Positions 24,120-32,859 of a DNA stretch of 64,000 bases are shown here, piece after piece. Under the pieces are notes generated by a model. That model saw only the letters and a list, made by a program, of their open reading frames with translations. It did not search any database and had not been told where the DNA came from. Positions within the stretch are counted from its first letter, which is position 1. Each line of letters starts with the position of its first letter. Origin of the DNA: Leucobacter musarum subsp. musarum (lineage in GTDB: Bacteria > Actinomycetota > Actinomycetes > Actinomycetales > Microbacteriaceae); assembly GCF_001273845.1 (NCBI RefSeq), contig NZ_JHBW01000067.1:62001-126000 (forward strand), read 5' to 3'. The position numbers and the translations under genes were made by a program.

Positions 24120-25027
24120 TTAGCGCACCGCTATCGCGGGATTACGGGTTTCAGCGTAGTAGTTCTCCTCGGCCTCGACCGGGGTCCGGTAATCGAGCGC
24201 TTCGTGCAGCCGCCGGTGGTTCCACCACCACACGTACTCAAGCGTCGCGAGTTCGACTTCCTCGACAGTCCGCCAAGGGCCGCGCCGGCGGATCAGCTCT
24301 GCTTTGTAGAACCCGTTCACCGTTTCCGCGAGCGCATTATCGTAACTATCCCCGACCGTCCCAGTCGAGGGCATCGCGCCGGGTTCCCGCACCCGATCGC
24401 TGTACACGATCGACATGTAATTCGACCCGTGATCCGAGTGATGCGTGACTCCGGCAAGATCCCCGCCCGCCGCCCACGCCGCCATCTCAAGCGCCTGTAA
24501 AGGCAGCACATCAGCTCGCAGCGTCGACGCGACGTTCCAACCCACAATCCTGCGGGAGAAGACATCAACGATGAACGCGACGTACGCGAACCCAGACCAT
24601 GTCGCCACATAAGTGATATCGGCCACCCACAAACATCTGGGTGCACCGGCCGTGAAGGCGCGATTAACGAGATCCCCCGGCAGATCCTGCGCAGCATCAC
24701 GTTTCGTCGTGTACGTCTTCGCGCGTCGGGTGACCCCTTGTACACCGGCGACCCGCATTAACCTTCCAGTCTGGTCCCGAGCGATCACCCACCCCGCACG
24801 CTGCAGCAGAGCGTGCATCTTCCGCACTCCATACACGCTGTAGTTCTCAGCATGCAGACGCCGAATCTCGGGCACCAGCCACTCGTCCCGCACCTGTCGG
24901 TCACTGGCCGCCGCTTCGCTGTTCGATAACCACGCGAGGTGAGGAATCCACGAACCGCCGCACGCAGGACACGGCAGATGAACTCGACCCCGAAACGATC
25001 ACGATGCTCGTCGATGAACGCGATCAT
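24120..25027 (-). pseudogene. IS3 transposase OrfB, frameshifted
   Basis: From ATG 25027, overlapping the orfA stop by ATGA, the first frame reads IAFIDEHRDRFGVEFICRVL and on to YRTAKRRP. Near 24905-24915 the coding potential passes to another frame (DRQVRDEWLVPEIRRLHAEN) that runs to 24120. The second part holds the rve DDE catalytic core: WVADITYV (Asp), HHSDHGSNY (Asp) and NALAETVNGFYKAEL (Glu). All three acids are present, but they are out of frame with the N-terminal HTH_21-type region, so one indel has inactivated it. Confidence 0.85.
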
Positions 25028-25338
25028 TTCGTTCGTGGGTGGTCGAGTTCCTTCGCGAAAAATATCGACGCGGCTTTCAAGACCTCGTTCGCTTTGCGCA
25101 GCTCGGCGTTCTCTCGACGCAGGCGACGGTTTTCCTCAGCGATATCGGAGCTCACGCCGGGCTTCGCGCCAGTATCGATCTGGGCTTGCCGGTACCAGGT
25201 GCGCAGGGCTTCGTCACCGATACCGAGAAGCGCGGCGACATGTCGGACCGCGCCGGTCGGGTTCGGGTGATCTGGAAGCGCTTCGGTCACCATGCGAACC
25301 GCACGGGCCTTCAAATCTGGGTCATACTTCTTGGGCAT
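25024..25338 (-). CDS. IS3 transposase OrfA
   Basis: 104 aa. N-terminal helix-turn-helix (ARAVRMVTEALPDHPNPTGA, then VAALLGIGDEALRTWYRQ) and a C-terminal leucine-zipper-like coiled coil (EENRRLRRENAELRKANEVL). Binds the IS ends and joins OrfB in the transposase. Stop overlaps the orfB ATG by four bases. No A-rich slippery heptamer is visible at the junction, so OrfB is more likely made by reinitiation than by programmed slippage. Confidence 0.88.
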   Translation of the reverse strand: MPKKYDPDLKARAVRMVTEALPDHPNPTGAVRHVAALLGIGDEALRTWYRQAQIDTGAKPGVSSDIAEENRRLRRENAELRKANEVLKAASIFFAKELDHPRTK

Positions 25339-25504
25339 CGTGTTCCTATCCTCGTATAAAGGTCGGAACTAAACCCAGTGCGCTTCAGACGGTGGATCTT
25401 CGCCCATGCCCGGATCGTGCCCGCGACAGGCACAATCACCACGCAGTGACACCTCATTCACCGCTCGAACCGGAAAATCATAAAGGCCCCCGGGCGCGAA
25501 CCGC

Positions 25505-25547
25505 TTCGCAATGGGAAGGTCAGGGGTTCGATTCCCCTCAGAGCCAC
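25505..25547 (+). repeat. Island right attachment site (attR), tRNA 3' half remnant
   Basis: Direct copy of 736-778 (41/43). It starts in the anticodon loop, so no tRNA can be made from it: the 5' half is absent. About 40 further bases downstream also resemble those after the left tRNA (AGTTTCCTCGCGAAGCGGG versus GGTTTCTTCGTGAAACGGG), so the original terminator of the chromosomal tRNA probably lies here. Confidence 0.85.
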
Positions 25548-25666
25548 TAGATAGCGCCTCAGTTTCCTCGCGAAGCGGGCCTTTTTTCAATCTTTGCGCG
25601 CCCGCTGCGCTGCGCCAAGAGCGAAGCCCGTTGTGCGAAGCTGCTAAACGCCGTGAACTCGTACGT

Positions 25667-26641
25667 ATGAGACGCGTGTTGGTACTGGGTGGAACCGGAT
25701 GGTTGGGGCGCGAGGTCGCGCGGGCGGCGCGCGACGGTGGAGCCGAAGTGACGTGTCTCGCGCGCGGCGAATCGGGCGACGTTCCTGACGGCACACAGCT
25801 CGTGCGCGCCGACCGCAGTCTTCCGGGTGCCTATGACCGGGTCAAGGGTGAATGGGATGACGTCGTGGAGCTCGCGTCAGAACCGCAGCTCGTTCAATCC
25901 GCACTCGACGCGCTGGCGCCCCGCGCGGCGCACTGGACGCTCGTCTCAACCGTGTCCGTGTATGCTGACGACGGCACACCCGGAGACGACGAGTCGGCCG
26001 AGGTGGTCGAGCCCCGGGATCTCACACGCTACGCGGACGCCAAAGTCAACGCTGAACGCGTCTCGCGTACGCTCCTCCAGGACCGCCTGCTCATCGCCCG
26101 TCCTGGCCTGATCGCCGGCCCCGGCGACCCCAGCGACCGGTTCGGCTATTGGCCCGCTCGTTTGCACCGAGGCGGGCGGGTACTCGTTCCGACGACGGAT
26201 CGGCGATTCGTGCAGTACATCGACGTTGCCGATCTCGCGGCATGGATCGTGACGGCCGGCGCCAACCGGATCACCGGAACCGTCAATGCCGTCGGCCCGG
26301 CCCACACGATGGACGACTTTTTTCGTGCGGCAGGTCGCGTTGCTGAGTTCAACGGCAGTCTGATCACCGTGGACGACAAGACGCTTCTCGACGATGGCGT
26401 GCAGTATTGGGCCGGCTCACGGTCGCTTCCGCTGTGGCTGCCGACAGAAGCTGCCGGGTTCGCACAGCGCGACGGAGCCGCCTTCATCGCTACCGGAGGT
26501 CGACCGCGATCGCTGCAAGACACGCTCATCCGCGTTCTCGCTGACGAGCTCTCGCGGGGTCGCGATCGCCCCCGCCGCGCAGGATTGACCGCCGCCGAAG
26601 AACGCGAACTCCTCGCCAATTCCCCCCTAGCCAGGCGCTGA
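25667..26641 (+). CDS. NAD-dependent epimerase/dehydratase family protein
   Basis: 324 aa from ATG 25667, which places the Rossmann motif VLGGTGWLG right at the N-terminus as in extended SDRs. Further features: the segment HWTLVSTVSVYADD (SDR Ser/Tyr region), RYADAKVNAERV (Tyr-x-x-x-Lys-like, Y..AK) and LIARPGLIAGPGDPSDRFGYW. Probably a nucleotide-sugar or isoflavone-reductase-like enzyme; the substrate is not evident. First chromosomal gene to the right of the island. Confidence 0.85.
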   Translation: MRRVLVLGGTGWLGREVARAARDGGAEVTCLARGESGDVPDGTQLVRADRSLPGAYDRVKGEWDDVVELASEPQLVQSALDALAPRAAHWTLVSTVSVYADDGTPGDDESAEVVEPRDLTRYADAKVNAERVSRTLLQDRLLIARPGLIAGPGDPSDRFGYWPARLHRGGRVLVPTTDRRFVQYIDVADLAAWIVTAGANRITGTVNAVGPAHTMDDFFRAAGRVAEFNGSLITVDDKTLLDDGVQYWAGSRSLPLWLPTEAAGFAQRDGAAFIATGGRPRSLQDTLIRVLADELSRGRDRPRRAGLTAAEERELLANSPLARR

Positions 26642-26715
26642 CATTCAGAAACACCATCGCCATCGCATGCAGCCGCCAGGCTACCCAGTGCCTGAACATT
26701 CGCCGGCGCTAAACG

Positions 26716-27126
26716 TTACCCCACCGCCTGCTTCACCAGGTTCAACAGCCGCGTGGCGTCCGCGTCAGAGAGCTCCAGAATGCCGTATGCGCTCGGCCAC
26801 ATGCCACCATCGCGAATGAGCGTCGCGTCTTCGAAGCCGAACGTCGACGTGGCCGTCTGGTACTTCGATGCGGCCATGAAGAAGCACAGCACCTTGCCGT
26901 CCAGGTAGTACGCCGGCTGACCGTAGCGCAGTTTCGGCTGCAGCCGAGGCGCCTCCTCGAGAATCGCTTCGTGCAGTCGGAGCGCGATGATCTGCTCGTC
27001 GGGCGTCATCGCCTCGATGATCTTGCGCACCTCGGCGTCGCCGTTCTCTCGCTTCTTGAGTTCTGCGGCGCGCGTTCTGATCGCTTTTCGCTCTTCGGCG
27101 GAAAGCGTCTCGGTTGTGTTCGGCAT
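26716..27126 (-). CDS. DUF1801 / YdhG-like protein
   Basis: 136 aa. The charged helical N-terminus is followed by the DUF1801 core (LHEAILEEAPRLQPKLRYGQ, AYYLDGKVLCFFMAASKYQ) and a C-terminal helix (DADATRLLNLVKQAV). Homologues are small cytoplasmic proteins related to bacterial frataxin-like iron chaperones. Exact role unproven. Complete, stand-alone gene. Confidence 0.8.
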   Translation of the reverse strand: MPNTTETLSAEERKAIRTRAAELKKRENGDAEVRKIIEAMTPDEQIIALRLHEAILEEAPRLQPKLRYGQPAYYLDGKVLCFFMAASKYQTATSTFGFEDATLIRDGGMWPSAYGILELSDADATRLLNLVKQAVG

Positions 27127-27260
27127 TCGGTCCCCCTTCGGTCAACGTTGGTGATGCCAGGCTAACCGGCCGCCCGGCGGGCAACTTCTCGAATCCTGAC
27201 CGATGCACCTCCTCGTTCACCGCATGGCCACCCAGCCCGCGTCTGAGGCAGAATCGAGTT

Positions 27261-27635
27261 ATGACCGGTCACCGCCTCGCCCGCCTCAGCCTGCGTATCG
27301 ACGCGATCTATTGCATCGCTCTGGGAGTACTCGTGGCCGCCACGGCGCCATTCACCGCCGGCAGCGTCGCACTCCCCCTCCCAGTGCTCGTCGCCATCGG
27401 CGCGCTCACCGCTGCGTGGGGCGGATACGTCTGGTGGTCGCACGTGCATCGCCCAATTCGACAGGCCACCCAATTCGTCATGGTCGCCAACATCGCGGCG
27501 AGCCTCGCTCTCGCAGCGACGGGCCTCTTCGCGGGCGAGTGGGTGCTCGCCCTCGCCGCATCAGTGCTCGCCATCGACGTCGCCGCATTCGCGGTGAGCC
27601 AAGGAATCGCCCTGCGCCTCCCCGCACGCGGGTAA
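27261..27635 (+). CDS. Small four-helix integral membrane protein
   Basis: 124 aa with four hydrophobic helices (IDAIYCIALGVLVAATAPF, LPLPVLVAIGALTAAWGGYV, FVMVANIAASLALAATGLF, VLALAASVLAIDVAAFAV). ATG 27261 lies 6 bases after CAGAAT, so probably leaderless. Function unknown. Begins a short same-strand run with the next two genes. Confidence 0.7.
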   Translation: MTGHRLARLSLRIDAIYCIALGVLVAATAPFTAGSVALPLPVLVAIGALTAAWGGYVWWSHVHRPIRQATQFVMVANIAASLALAATGLFAGEWVLALAASVLAIDVAAFAVSQGIALRLPARG

Positions 27636-27645
27636 CCTGCTGTGC

Positions 27646-28431
27646 ATGGGGAAAACGGTGGCTTTCGATGACGTACTGACCGCGTTGCCAGCACTTGCGG
27701 CGACGATCTGGCACGACGAGGTGTCGTCGCAGGAGGATCTGCGCGACCTGCTCGAGTCTTCGGGGCTTCCTCGCAAGATCGAGTACAACGATGGTCTCGA
27801 CGACGACGATGCGGTAAGCCCACGCGTGAGCACCCGGTTCCAGGTGACCGGTCGTGATGACGATGCGGCGAGTGAACGACGTTTGCGTGCCGCAATCTCG
27901 CGATCGGCCGGCAAAGCCGTCGGCACCGATAAGCACTGGGATCTCGGCTCGTTCGAGTTCAAGATGAGATGCCGCGGCGATGAGTTCACTCTCGACTTCC
28001 AGCGCAAGTTCTCACTCGCGGCCGTGCGGGCGGCGGCTGCCGACTGGCTTGCCGGCGATCCGGGCGTCGCGTGGCTGCTCGCTCACGAACTCATCGATTC
28101 GGGCACCGAGCCTGAGAGCAACGAGTTCTGGCCCAAACCAGCCCGCTACTCGCAAAGCACCTTGGCACGATTTCTCCCCGACGGCACGGTGCGGGCGCAC
28201 CTGTATCTCGATGCGAGTTCGGTGCCAACGGGCGCAAAGCCGAAGTCAGACGACGCTGCCTACGAACTGACGCTCGCGTACCTCGAGGAATCGCTCGGAG
28301 CACGCACCGACCCCGCCCCCCACACCAGGCCGAGCTGGACGCGCGGCACCCGCACCTTTGAGTTTTATCGCATGCGCTCGCGGAGTCGCTCCGCGCAATT
28401 CACCGAAGCCGCGCGATCGGCAGCCGGGTGA
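27646..28431 (+). CDS. Unrecognised 261-aa cytoplasmic protein
   Basis: No family recognised. The N-domain is acidic (residues 1-75, with a DDDD run), followed by a basic mixed region with several W residues (DKHWDLGSFEFKMRCRG, WLAGDPGVAWLLAHELID), and a Ser/Arg-rich C-terminus (RMRSRSRSAQFTE). No signal peptide or membrane helix. ATG 27646 follows TAACCT by 7 bases (leaderless). The stop overlaps the next gene's GTG (GTGA), so the two form a translationally coupled pair. Confidence 0.7.
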   Translation: MGKTVAFDDVLTALPALAATIWHDEVSSQEDLRDLLESSGLPRKIEYNDGLDDDDAVSPRVSTRFQVTGRDDDAASERRLRAAISRSAGKAVGTDKHWDLGSFEFKMRCRGDEFTLDFQRKFSLAAVRAAAADWLAGDPGVAWLLAHELIDSGTEPESNEFWPKPARYSQSTLARFLPDGTVRAHLYLDASSVPTGAKPKSDDAAYELTLAYLEESLGARTDPAPHTRPSWTRGTRTFEFYRMRSRSRSAQFTEAARSAAG

Positions 28432-28838
28432 CCCGCCGATCCGATGCCCCTCGCCCGCTGCAATCGGGGTTGCACTCGCGACTCGATGGCGTTGAGTATC
28501 AGGTGACCAGCACATTCGGCTGGTCGCTGTGGTCTCTCACGCCGGCCCCCGGCTTCACCCGACGACCCGGCAAGACTGGCTATTACCACCCCATCGAGCG
28601 CAACGGGCAGTTCACCTGTTTTCACGTCAGCACGCGTGGCTCCTACCGTGGCGTGCCCGTGGATGTCTCGGGCGGTGGCCGCGGCGGATACCTCCTTTCG
28701 ACGAGCGACGATCGTGCCGGCGACGCGGGCTTCTCGCAGCGCGGGCGCGCGGAGTGGCTGAAGAATGTCGCGCTCGATGATCGCGAGCTGCGATACAGCA
28801 CGATTCGCACGCCGGTGCCGCCTCCGTGGGAGCGCTGA
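28428..28838 (+). CDS. Unrecognised 136-aa protein coupled to 27646 gene
   Basis: Begins at GTG 28428 inside the previous stop codon. Rich in Gly, Ser, Arg and aromatic residues (STFGWSLWSLTPAPGF, NGQFTCFHVSTRGSYRG, GGGRGGYLLST), ending PPPWER. No signal peptide or membrane helix. Partner of the 261-aa protein by overlap; no function can be offered. A terminator follows. Confidence 0.65.
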   Translation: MTRRSDAPRPLQSGLHSRLDGVEYQVTSTFGWSLWSLTPAPGFTRRPGKTGYYHPIERNGQFTCFHVSTRGSYRGVPVDVSGGGRGGYLLSTSDDRAGDAGFSQRGRAEWLKNVALDDRELRYSTIRTPVPPPWER

Positions 28839-29254
28839 TAGACGCGCATCTGGGCGAAGCGCAAGACAGGTGGTGGATCACACAAAACGAGCCACCCAGA
28901 ACTGCTCGGGTGGCTCGCCGCTCGTGCTGGGACCAGGGCGTACCTCCGGCAGTTGAAACGCTGCGGCTGTGCCCGCACCGTCAGAGGGTAACTTGAGCAT
29001 AGTTCACGCTATGCAATTTGTTAATACTTAATTTTCAAATCCAAAGAATGACGAGTTTTGGATTCGCGTCACATCCAGGTTCGCCCACGCCAAATCCCTA
29101 CTTTCGTAACTGAAATTTCAAAACATCAACCAATTGGTCGATTCGACGGCCGCACGCTGAACCATACCTTCGAGAGCGAGGAAGCGGCACCCCGCCCGCT
29201 TCCTCCTCACGTCACCATCGCCGCACTGGGTGCGGCACGACCGAAGGATCTCAC
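28839..29254. other. Intergenic region, AT-rich centre
   Basis: 416 bases. Contains the terminator at 28888-28917, an AT-rich stretch at about 29000-29060 with an imperfect hairpin (AATCCAAA 29038-29045, TTTGGATT 29057-29064), and the upstream region of the secreted protein at 29255. No gene seen. Confidence 0.45.
28888..28917 (+). terminator. Hairpin terminator after the 28428 gene
   Basis: CGAGCCACCC (28888-28897) pairs with GGGTGGCTCG (28908-28917), 10 perfect base pairs with a 10-base loop. Confidence 0.75.
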
Positions 29255-29929
29255 GTGAACAAGATCACCCGTATCGGCGCCACCGGCGTCCTCGCAGCCG
29301 CGCTCGCCGGCGGCATCGCTCTCCCTGCGAACGCCGTCGCGCCCGCGCCGAGCACCGCCACCTCTGGCATCTCGGCGGTGGCTTCGACCACCGGCGCCCC
29401 GACTATCCAGGTCGATGCCGTGCAGCCCGACACCCAGCAGGTGCAGCTCTCGGGCACGGCCGCGGCGCGCACGACGGTCTACGTCGAACGCGCGGCAGCC
29501 GGTCGCTACGTGCGCGTTGCAACCGTGCAGTCGAACGCGCAGGGCGCCTGGAGCGCAACGGCGACGGGCACCTACGGCGACAATACGTTCCGCGCACGCA
29601 CCGTCGGCGCTCCGACGAACGACGCACGCTCCTACACGGGCGTCACGATCGACCGCGCGCAGAGCACGGTGCAGTTCACCGCACAGGCCACATCGGTCGA
29701 TCGCGCGGCGAAGCGTGCCGTCATCTCGGGTACCGCGACGCCGGGCACGCAGGTCAACCTCATCTACGGCTTGGGCGGCACGAGCGCGACCGCTGACATC
29801 GCAGGCAACTGGACGGCGACGATCTCGGCGACCAACTGGCGCGACGACTGGGCAGGTGCCGCAGAAGGTTCGAAGTCGGTCCAGGTGAGCTCGTACGCGA
29901 TGGGCCAGTACCTCACGGTCAGCTTCTAG
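29255..29929 (+). CDS. Secreted beta-sandwich protein
   Basis: 224 aa from GTG 29255. Signal peptide ATGVLAAALAGGIALPANAVA, cleavage near residue 28, then two Ig-like or Big-type repeats: IQVDAVQPDTQQVQLSGTAA and VDRAAKRAVISGTATPGTQV, each followed by a Gly-x-W strand (GAWSATATG, GNWTATISA). No anchor motif, so released. Similar repeats occur in bacterial carbohydrate-binding and adhesive proteins; role unproven. Confidence 0.75.
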   Translation: MNKITRIGATGVLAAALAGGIALPANAVAPAPSTATSGISAVASTTGAPTIQVDAVQPDTQQVQLSGTAAARTTVYVERAAAGRYVRVATVQSNAQGAWSATATGTYGDNTFRARTVGAPTNDARSYTGVTIDRAQSTVQFTAQATSVDRAAKRAVISGTATPGTQVNLIYGLGGTSATADIAGNWTATISATNWRDDWAGAAEGSKSVQVSSYAMGQYLTVSF

Positions 29930-29941
29930 GCACCACCCGAG

Positions 29942-30853
29942 TTACAGGCCTGCGGCCTCGTACAGGGCCTCGACCGCGTCGACGACCTCTTCCGAGTCGC
30001 TATCTGCGTCAGATCGCAGCGCCTGAACACGCTCGGTGAATGCCGGCCCGAGCGCGTCGAGACGTGCACGCCACGCCTCGGCGCGCTCCTGCCAGTAGGC
30101 CACGCACTTGTAGTTCGCAGCGGGCAACTGCTGCTCGTGCCGCAGGTACTTGCGCACGGCGCGGTTCAGTCGGCCTTCGGTCGACACCCAGACGTACGTC
30201 GACGCGTCGGGGTTCAGCTCGCGCAGCGCGTCGAGCACGCGGCTGTCGGCGTGCCCGTTACCCGAGCCGTCGAGCCAGCGGTACTCGACCTCTTCGGCGG
30301 CCGCGACGAGACGCCGCTCGGCGTCTCCCACCTCGAGCAGCAGCACAGTCTCGACGTCGTCGGGGGTCTCTTCGGCGAGGCGGAGGGCGGCCGGCAGGCC
30401 GGGTTCGTCGGCAACGAGGATCTGTCGCTTGAGATCATCCGGCCGCTCGTACAGCCCACACGGTGGGTTGATGCCGACCGCCTGCCCGGGCCTGGCCTGG
30501 AGCGCCCACGCGGCGGCGATCCCGCCCTCGTGCACGACGAAGTCGACGTCGACCTGCCCCGCCCGATGCGCGCGGATCGTGTAGACGCGCATCTCCGACG
30601 GCTCGACCCCCTCGGCGTAGTCCCAGCCGCGCAGCGACGTGATGAACGGCAGCCGCACCTCGTCGTCGGGGGTGTCGGGGAAGAACATGCGCACATACTC
30701 GTCACCGGTGCCAGTGGTCGGGTAGTCGACGAGGTCGTCGCCGCCGAACACCACGCGCACCATTCCCGGCCCGAGACGCCGCACCTCGACCACCTCGGCG
30801 CGGTGAATGCGGGGCACGTACGATGCGGGGAATGGTGACGCGGTGTCGGTCAT
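29942..30853 (-). CDS. Siderophore-interacting protein (FAD ferric reductase)
   Basis: 303 aa, SIP family. FAD-binding barrel at residues 15-125 with the RVYTIR flavin motif and DVDFVVHEG following, NAD(P)H-binding region after LVADEPGLPAALRLAEE, and a C-terminal segment (YVWVSTEGRLNRAVRKYLR) typical of the family. Reduces ferric siderophore in the cytoplasm to release Fe2+. Last gene of the iron-uptake set on the minus strand, 55 bases after the binding lipoprotein. Confidence 0.93.
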   Translation of the reverse strand: MTDTASPFPASYVPRIHRAEVVEVRRLGPGMVRVVFGGDDLVDYPTTGTGDEYVRMFFPDTPDDEVRLPFITSLRGWDYAEGVEPSEMRVYTIRAHRAGQVDVDFVVHEGGIAAAWALQARPGQAVGINPPCGLYERPDDLKRQILVADEPGLPAALRLAEETPDDVETVLLLEVGDAERRLVAAAEEVEYRWLDGSGNGHADSRVLDALRELNPDASTYVWVSTEGRLNRAVRKYLRHEQQLPAANYKCVAYWQERAEAWRARLDALGPAFTERVQALRSDADSDSEEVVDAVEALYEAAGL

Positions 30854-30908
30854 GGGGTCCTCTCAGGGCGGGGCCAGGGCGCTGCGGCGCTCCGCCGCGC
30901 AACCCGGA

Positions 30909-31934
30909 TCAGAAGTTGTCGAATGCCTCGACGCTATCGGCAATATCGTTCACGAAGCTCGTGTAGGTGAGCGCGAAGCCGAAGCGCTGCGCGAGGTTGC
31001 CGTCGATCCAGTGGCCGGCCTCCACGGCGGGCACGCGGGCGAGCAGCGGATCGAGCTCCATGTCTTCCTCCGCCTTCAGCACGAGCACGATGTCGGCGCC
31101 GCCGAGCGCGCTGACGGCGTTCTCGAAGCTCAGCATGTGCCCGTCGCCGTTCTGGTTCGCGGGCGCGGCGGTGATCTCGGCGTTCTCGTACTCCGTGAGT
31201 CCGAGGTCGGCGAGCACCACCTGGTAGATCGAGTCGCCGGTGACGACGGTGAAGTTGTCGGTCGGGGTGTGGATCGCGACGAAGCTCTTGCCCGCGACGC
31301 GATCGCCGATCCGCTCTTTCGCATCCGCCACTGCGTCTTCGTAGCCCGCGATCGCCTCGTCGGCCTCGTCGGTTCGGCCGAGCAGCGTGAGCTGATCCGT
31401 CATCGACACGAACGGGTCGTCGGCCGACGCACCCGCGACATCGAGGCCGTCGTTCACCGCGAGCACGGGGGCGATCTCGTCGAGCTTGAAGTCTTCGCCC
31501 TCGTAGTAGTTCGCCCAGCCCGAGCCCACGACGATGAGGTCGGGGTTGTACGAGGCGATCTCTTCGCGGTTCAGGTCGAACGCCGTGTTCTTGAGGTGCG
31601 CGGCATCGTCGCCGACGAGCGGCGACAGGGGGCTGTCGTCATCGAACGCCGTCGCCACGATCGGGTAGTCGGCGAGCAGCGACATCTCGAGCCCGCTGCG
31701 GCTGTCGAGCACGACCACGCGCTCGGGTTCTGCCGGGATCGTGGCCTCGTACCCCTCGTACGAGAAATCGATGGTCTCGGCGGATCCGCCCGACCCTGCG
31801 GCTTCCGCAGACGGTTCCGCGGAGCAGCCCGCGAGCAGCCCGACCGAGAGCAATCCGGCGAGCGAGGCGGTGATCGCACGGCGCACGGCGGGGCGCGCGG
31901 TAGTGCGGGTCGCAGAGGGTGAAGCGAGAGTCAT
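30909..31934 (-). CDS. Iron-siderophore ABC transporter, substrate-binding lipoprotein
   Basis: 341 aa from ATG 31934. Lipoprotein signal with lipobox LLAGCSAEP, then the FecB/FhuD-type class III binding fold: RVVVLDSRSGLEMSLLADYP in the N-lobe, NPDLIVVGSGW, long linking helix, and C-lobe with KSFVAIHTPTDNF. Delivers ferric siderophore to the two permeases. Upstream gap of 55 bases to the ATPase gene, so probably co-transcribed. Confidence 0.93.
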   Translation of the reverse strand: MTLASPSATRTTARPAVRRAITASLAGLLSVGLLAGCSAEPSAEAAGSGGSAETIDFSYEGYEATIPAEPERVVVLDSRSGLEMSLLADYPIVATAFDDDSPLSPLVGDDAAHLKNTAFDLNREEIASYNPDLIVVGSGWANYYEGEDFKLDEIAPVLAVNDGLDVAGASADDPFVSMTDQLTLLGRTDEADEAIAGYEDAVADAKERIGDRVAGKSFVAIHTPTDNFTVVTGDSIYQVVLADLGLTEYENAEITAAPANQNGDGHMLSFENAVSALGGADIVLVLKAEEDMELDPLLARVPAVEAGHWIDGNLAQRFGFALTYTSFVNDIADSVEAFDNF

Positions 31935-31989
31935 GTCAGTCCTTGGTCGTTCGGAGACGGGGTACCGGCGCGGAGCGCCACGATCCACG

Positions 31990-32859
31990 CTAGGGAGCCG
32001 CGGCGACGCTGGGCGGACGAGACGCGTCGCGTTCCGGACGCGCAGACGGGGTGCCGCTGCGATCGCGGCCGAGCGGCACGACCATCGGGGTGCCCGTCAC
32101 CGGGTCGGGTACGACGCGGCACTCGAGCCCGAACACCTCGTGCACGAGATCGGCCGTCACAATCTCTGCGGGGGCGCCCTCGGCCACGATCGCACCGTCT
32201 TTCATCGCGATGAGGTGCGTGGCGTAGCGGGCCGCGTGGTTGAGGTCGTGGAGCACCGCGACGAGCGTGTTGCCCGCGAGGTGCAGGTCGGTGAAGAGTT
32301 CGAGCAGCTCGATCTGGTGGGAGATGTCGAGAAACGTGGTCGGTTCATCGAGCAGCAGCAGCGGAGTCTGCTGCGCCAGCACCATCGAGACCCAAACGCG
32401 CTGTCGCTGCCCGCCCGACAGCTCGTCGACCAGTCGGGGCGAGAGCTCGGTCACCCCGGTCGCCGCCATCGCTTCGACCACAGCGCGCTCATCGTCGTCG
32501 GTCCACTGACGAATGAGCCCCTGGTGTGGGTAGCGCCCGCGCGCGACGAGGTCGGCGACCGTGATGCCGTCGGGCGCGAGCGAGGTCTGTGGCAGCAGCC
32601 CCAGGCGCTTCGCGACTTCCTTCGCTTTGTAGGTCGAGATCGCTTTGCCGTCGAGCAGCACCTCGCCCTGCTGCGGTTTCAACAGCCGTGAGAGTGCGCG
32701 CAGCAGCGTCGACTTGCCGCAGGCGTTCGGCCCGACAATCACCGTGAACGAGTGGTTCGGGATCGCGACCGTCAGGTCATCAGAGATGACCCGCCGGTCG
32801 TAGCCGATGCGCGCCGCCTCGACGCGCAGGCGGGCAGGTGCAGAGTCTGGGGACGTCAC
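31990..32859 (-). CDS. Iron-siderophore ABC transporter ATPase
   Basis: 289 aa from GTG 32859, overlapping the permease stop (GTGA). Walker A GPNACGKSTL, Q-loop LLPQTSLAPDG, signature LSGGQRQRVW, Walker B LLLLDEPTTFLD and switch His in VLHDLNH, all intact; FecE/FepC type. C-terminal extension of about 25 residues is polar and not conserved. Energises siderophore import. Confidence 0.95.
   Translation of the reverse strand: MTSPDSAPARLRVEAARIGYDRRVISDDLTVAIPNHSFTVIVGPNACGKSTLLRALSRLLKPQQGEVLLDGKAISTYKAKEVAKRLGLLPQTSLAPDGITVADLVARGRYPHQGLIRQWTDDDERAVVEAMAATGVTELSPRLVDELSGGQRQRVWVSMVLAQQTPLLLLDEPTTFLDISHQIELLELFTDLHLAGNTLVAVLHDLNHAARYATHLIAMKDGAIVAEGAPAEIVTADLVHEVFGLECRVVPDPVTGTPMVVPLGRDRSGTPSARPERDASRPPSVAAAP

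Larger units (their letters stand above)
24083..25387. mobile_element. IS3-family insertion sequence, 1305 bases
   Basis: Perfect 24-base terminal inverted repeats, beginning TGAAGCGCACTGGG (24083-24106 and 25364-25387), with the TG...CA ends of the IS3 family. Two overlapping minus-strand frames, orfA and orfB, lie inside. The flanks (GGA left, GAC right) do not give a convincing target duplication and the interrupted GntR gene does not resume, so a deletion or recombination followed insertion. OrfB is frameshifted, so the copy is probably inactive on its own. Confidence 0.9.

Noticed and set aside
24905-24915. Programmed IS3 frameshift inside orfB
   Set aside because: IS3 slippage occurs at the orfA-orfB junction (25024-25027 here), not between the N-terminal part and the DDE core. 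This is an inactivating indel.
25505-25547. Second tRNA-Ala gene
   Set aside because: Only the anticodon-loop-to-3'-end half is present; acceptor 5' strand, D-arm and anticodon 5' stem are missing. It is an attachment-site remnant.
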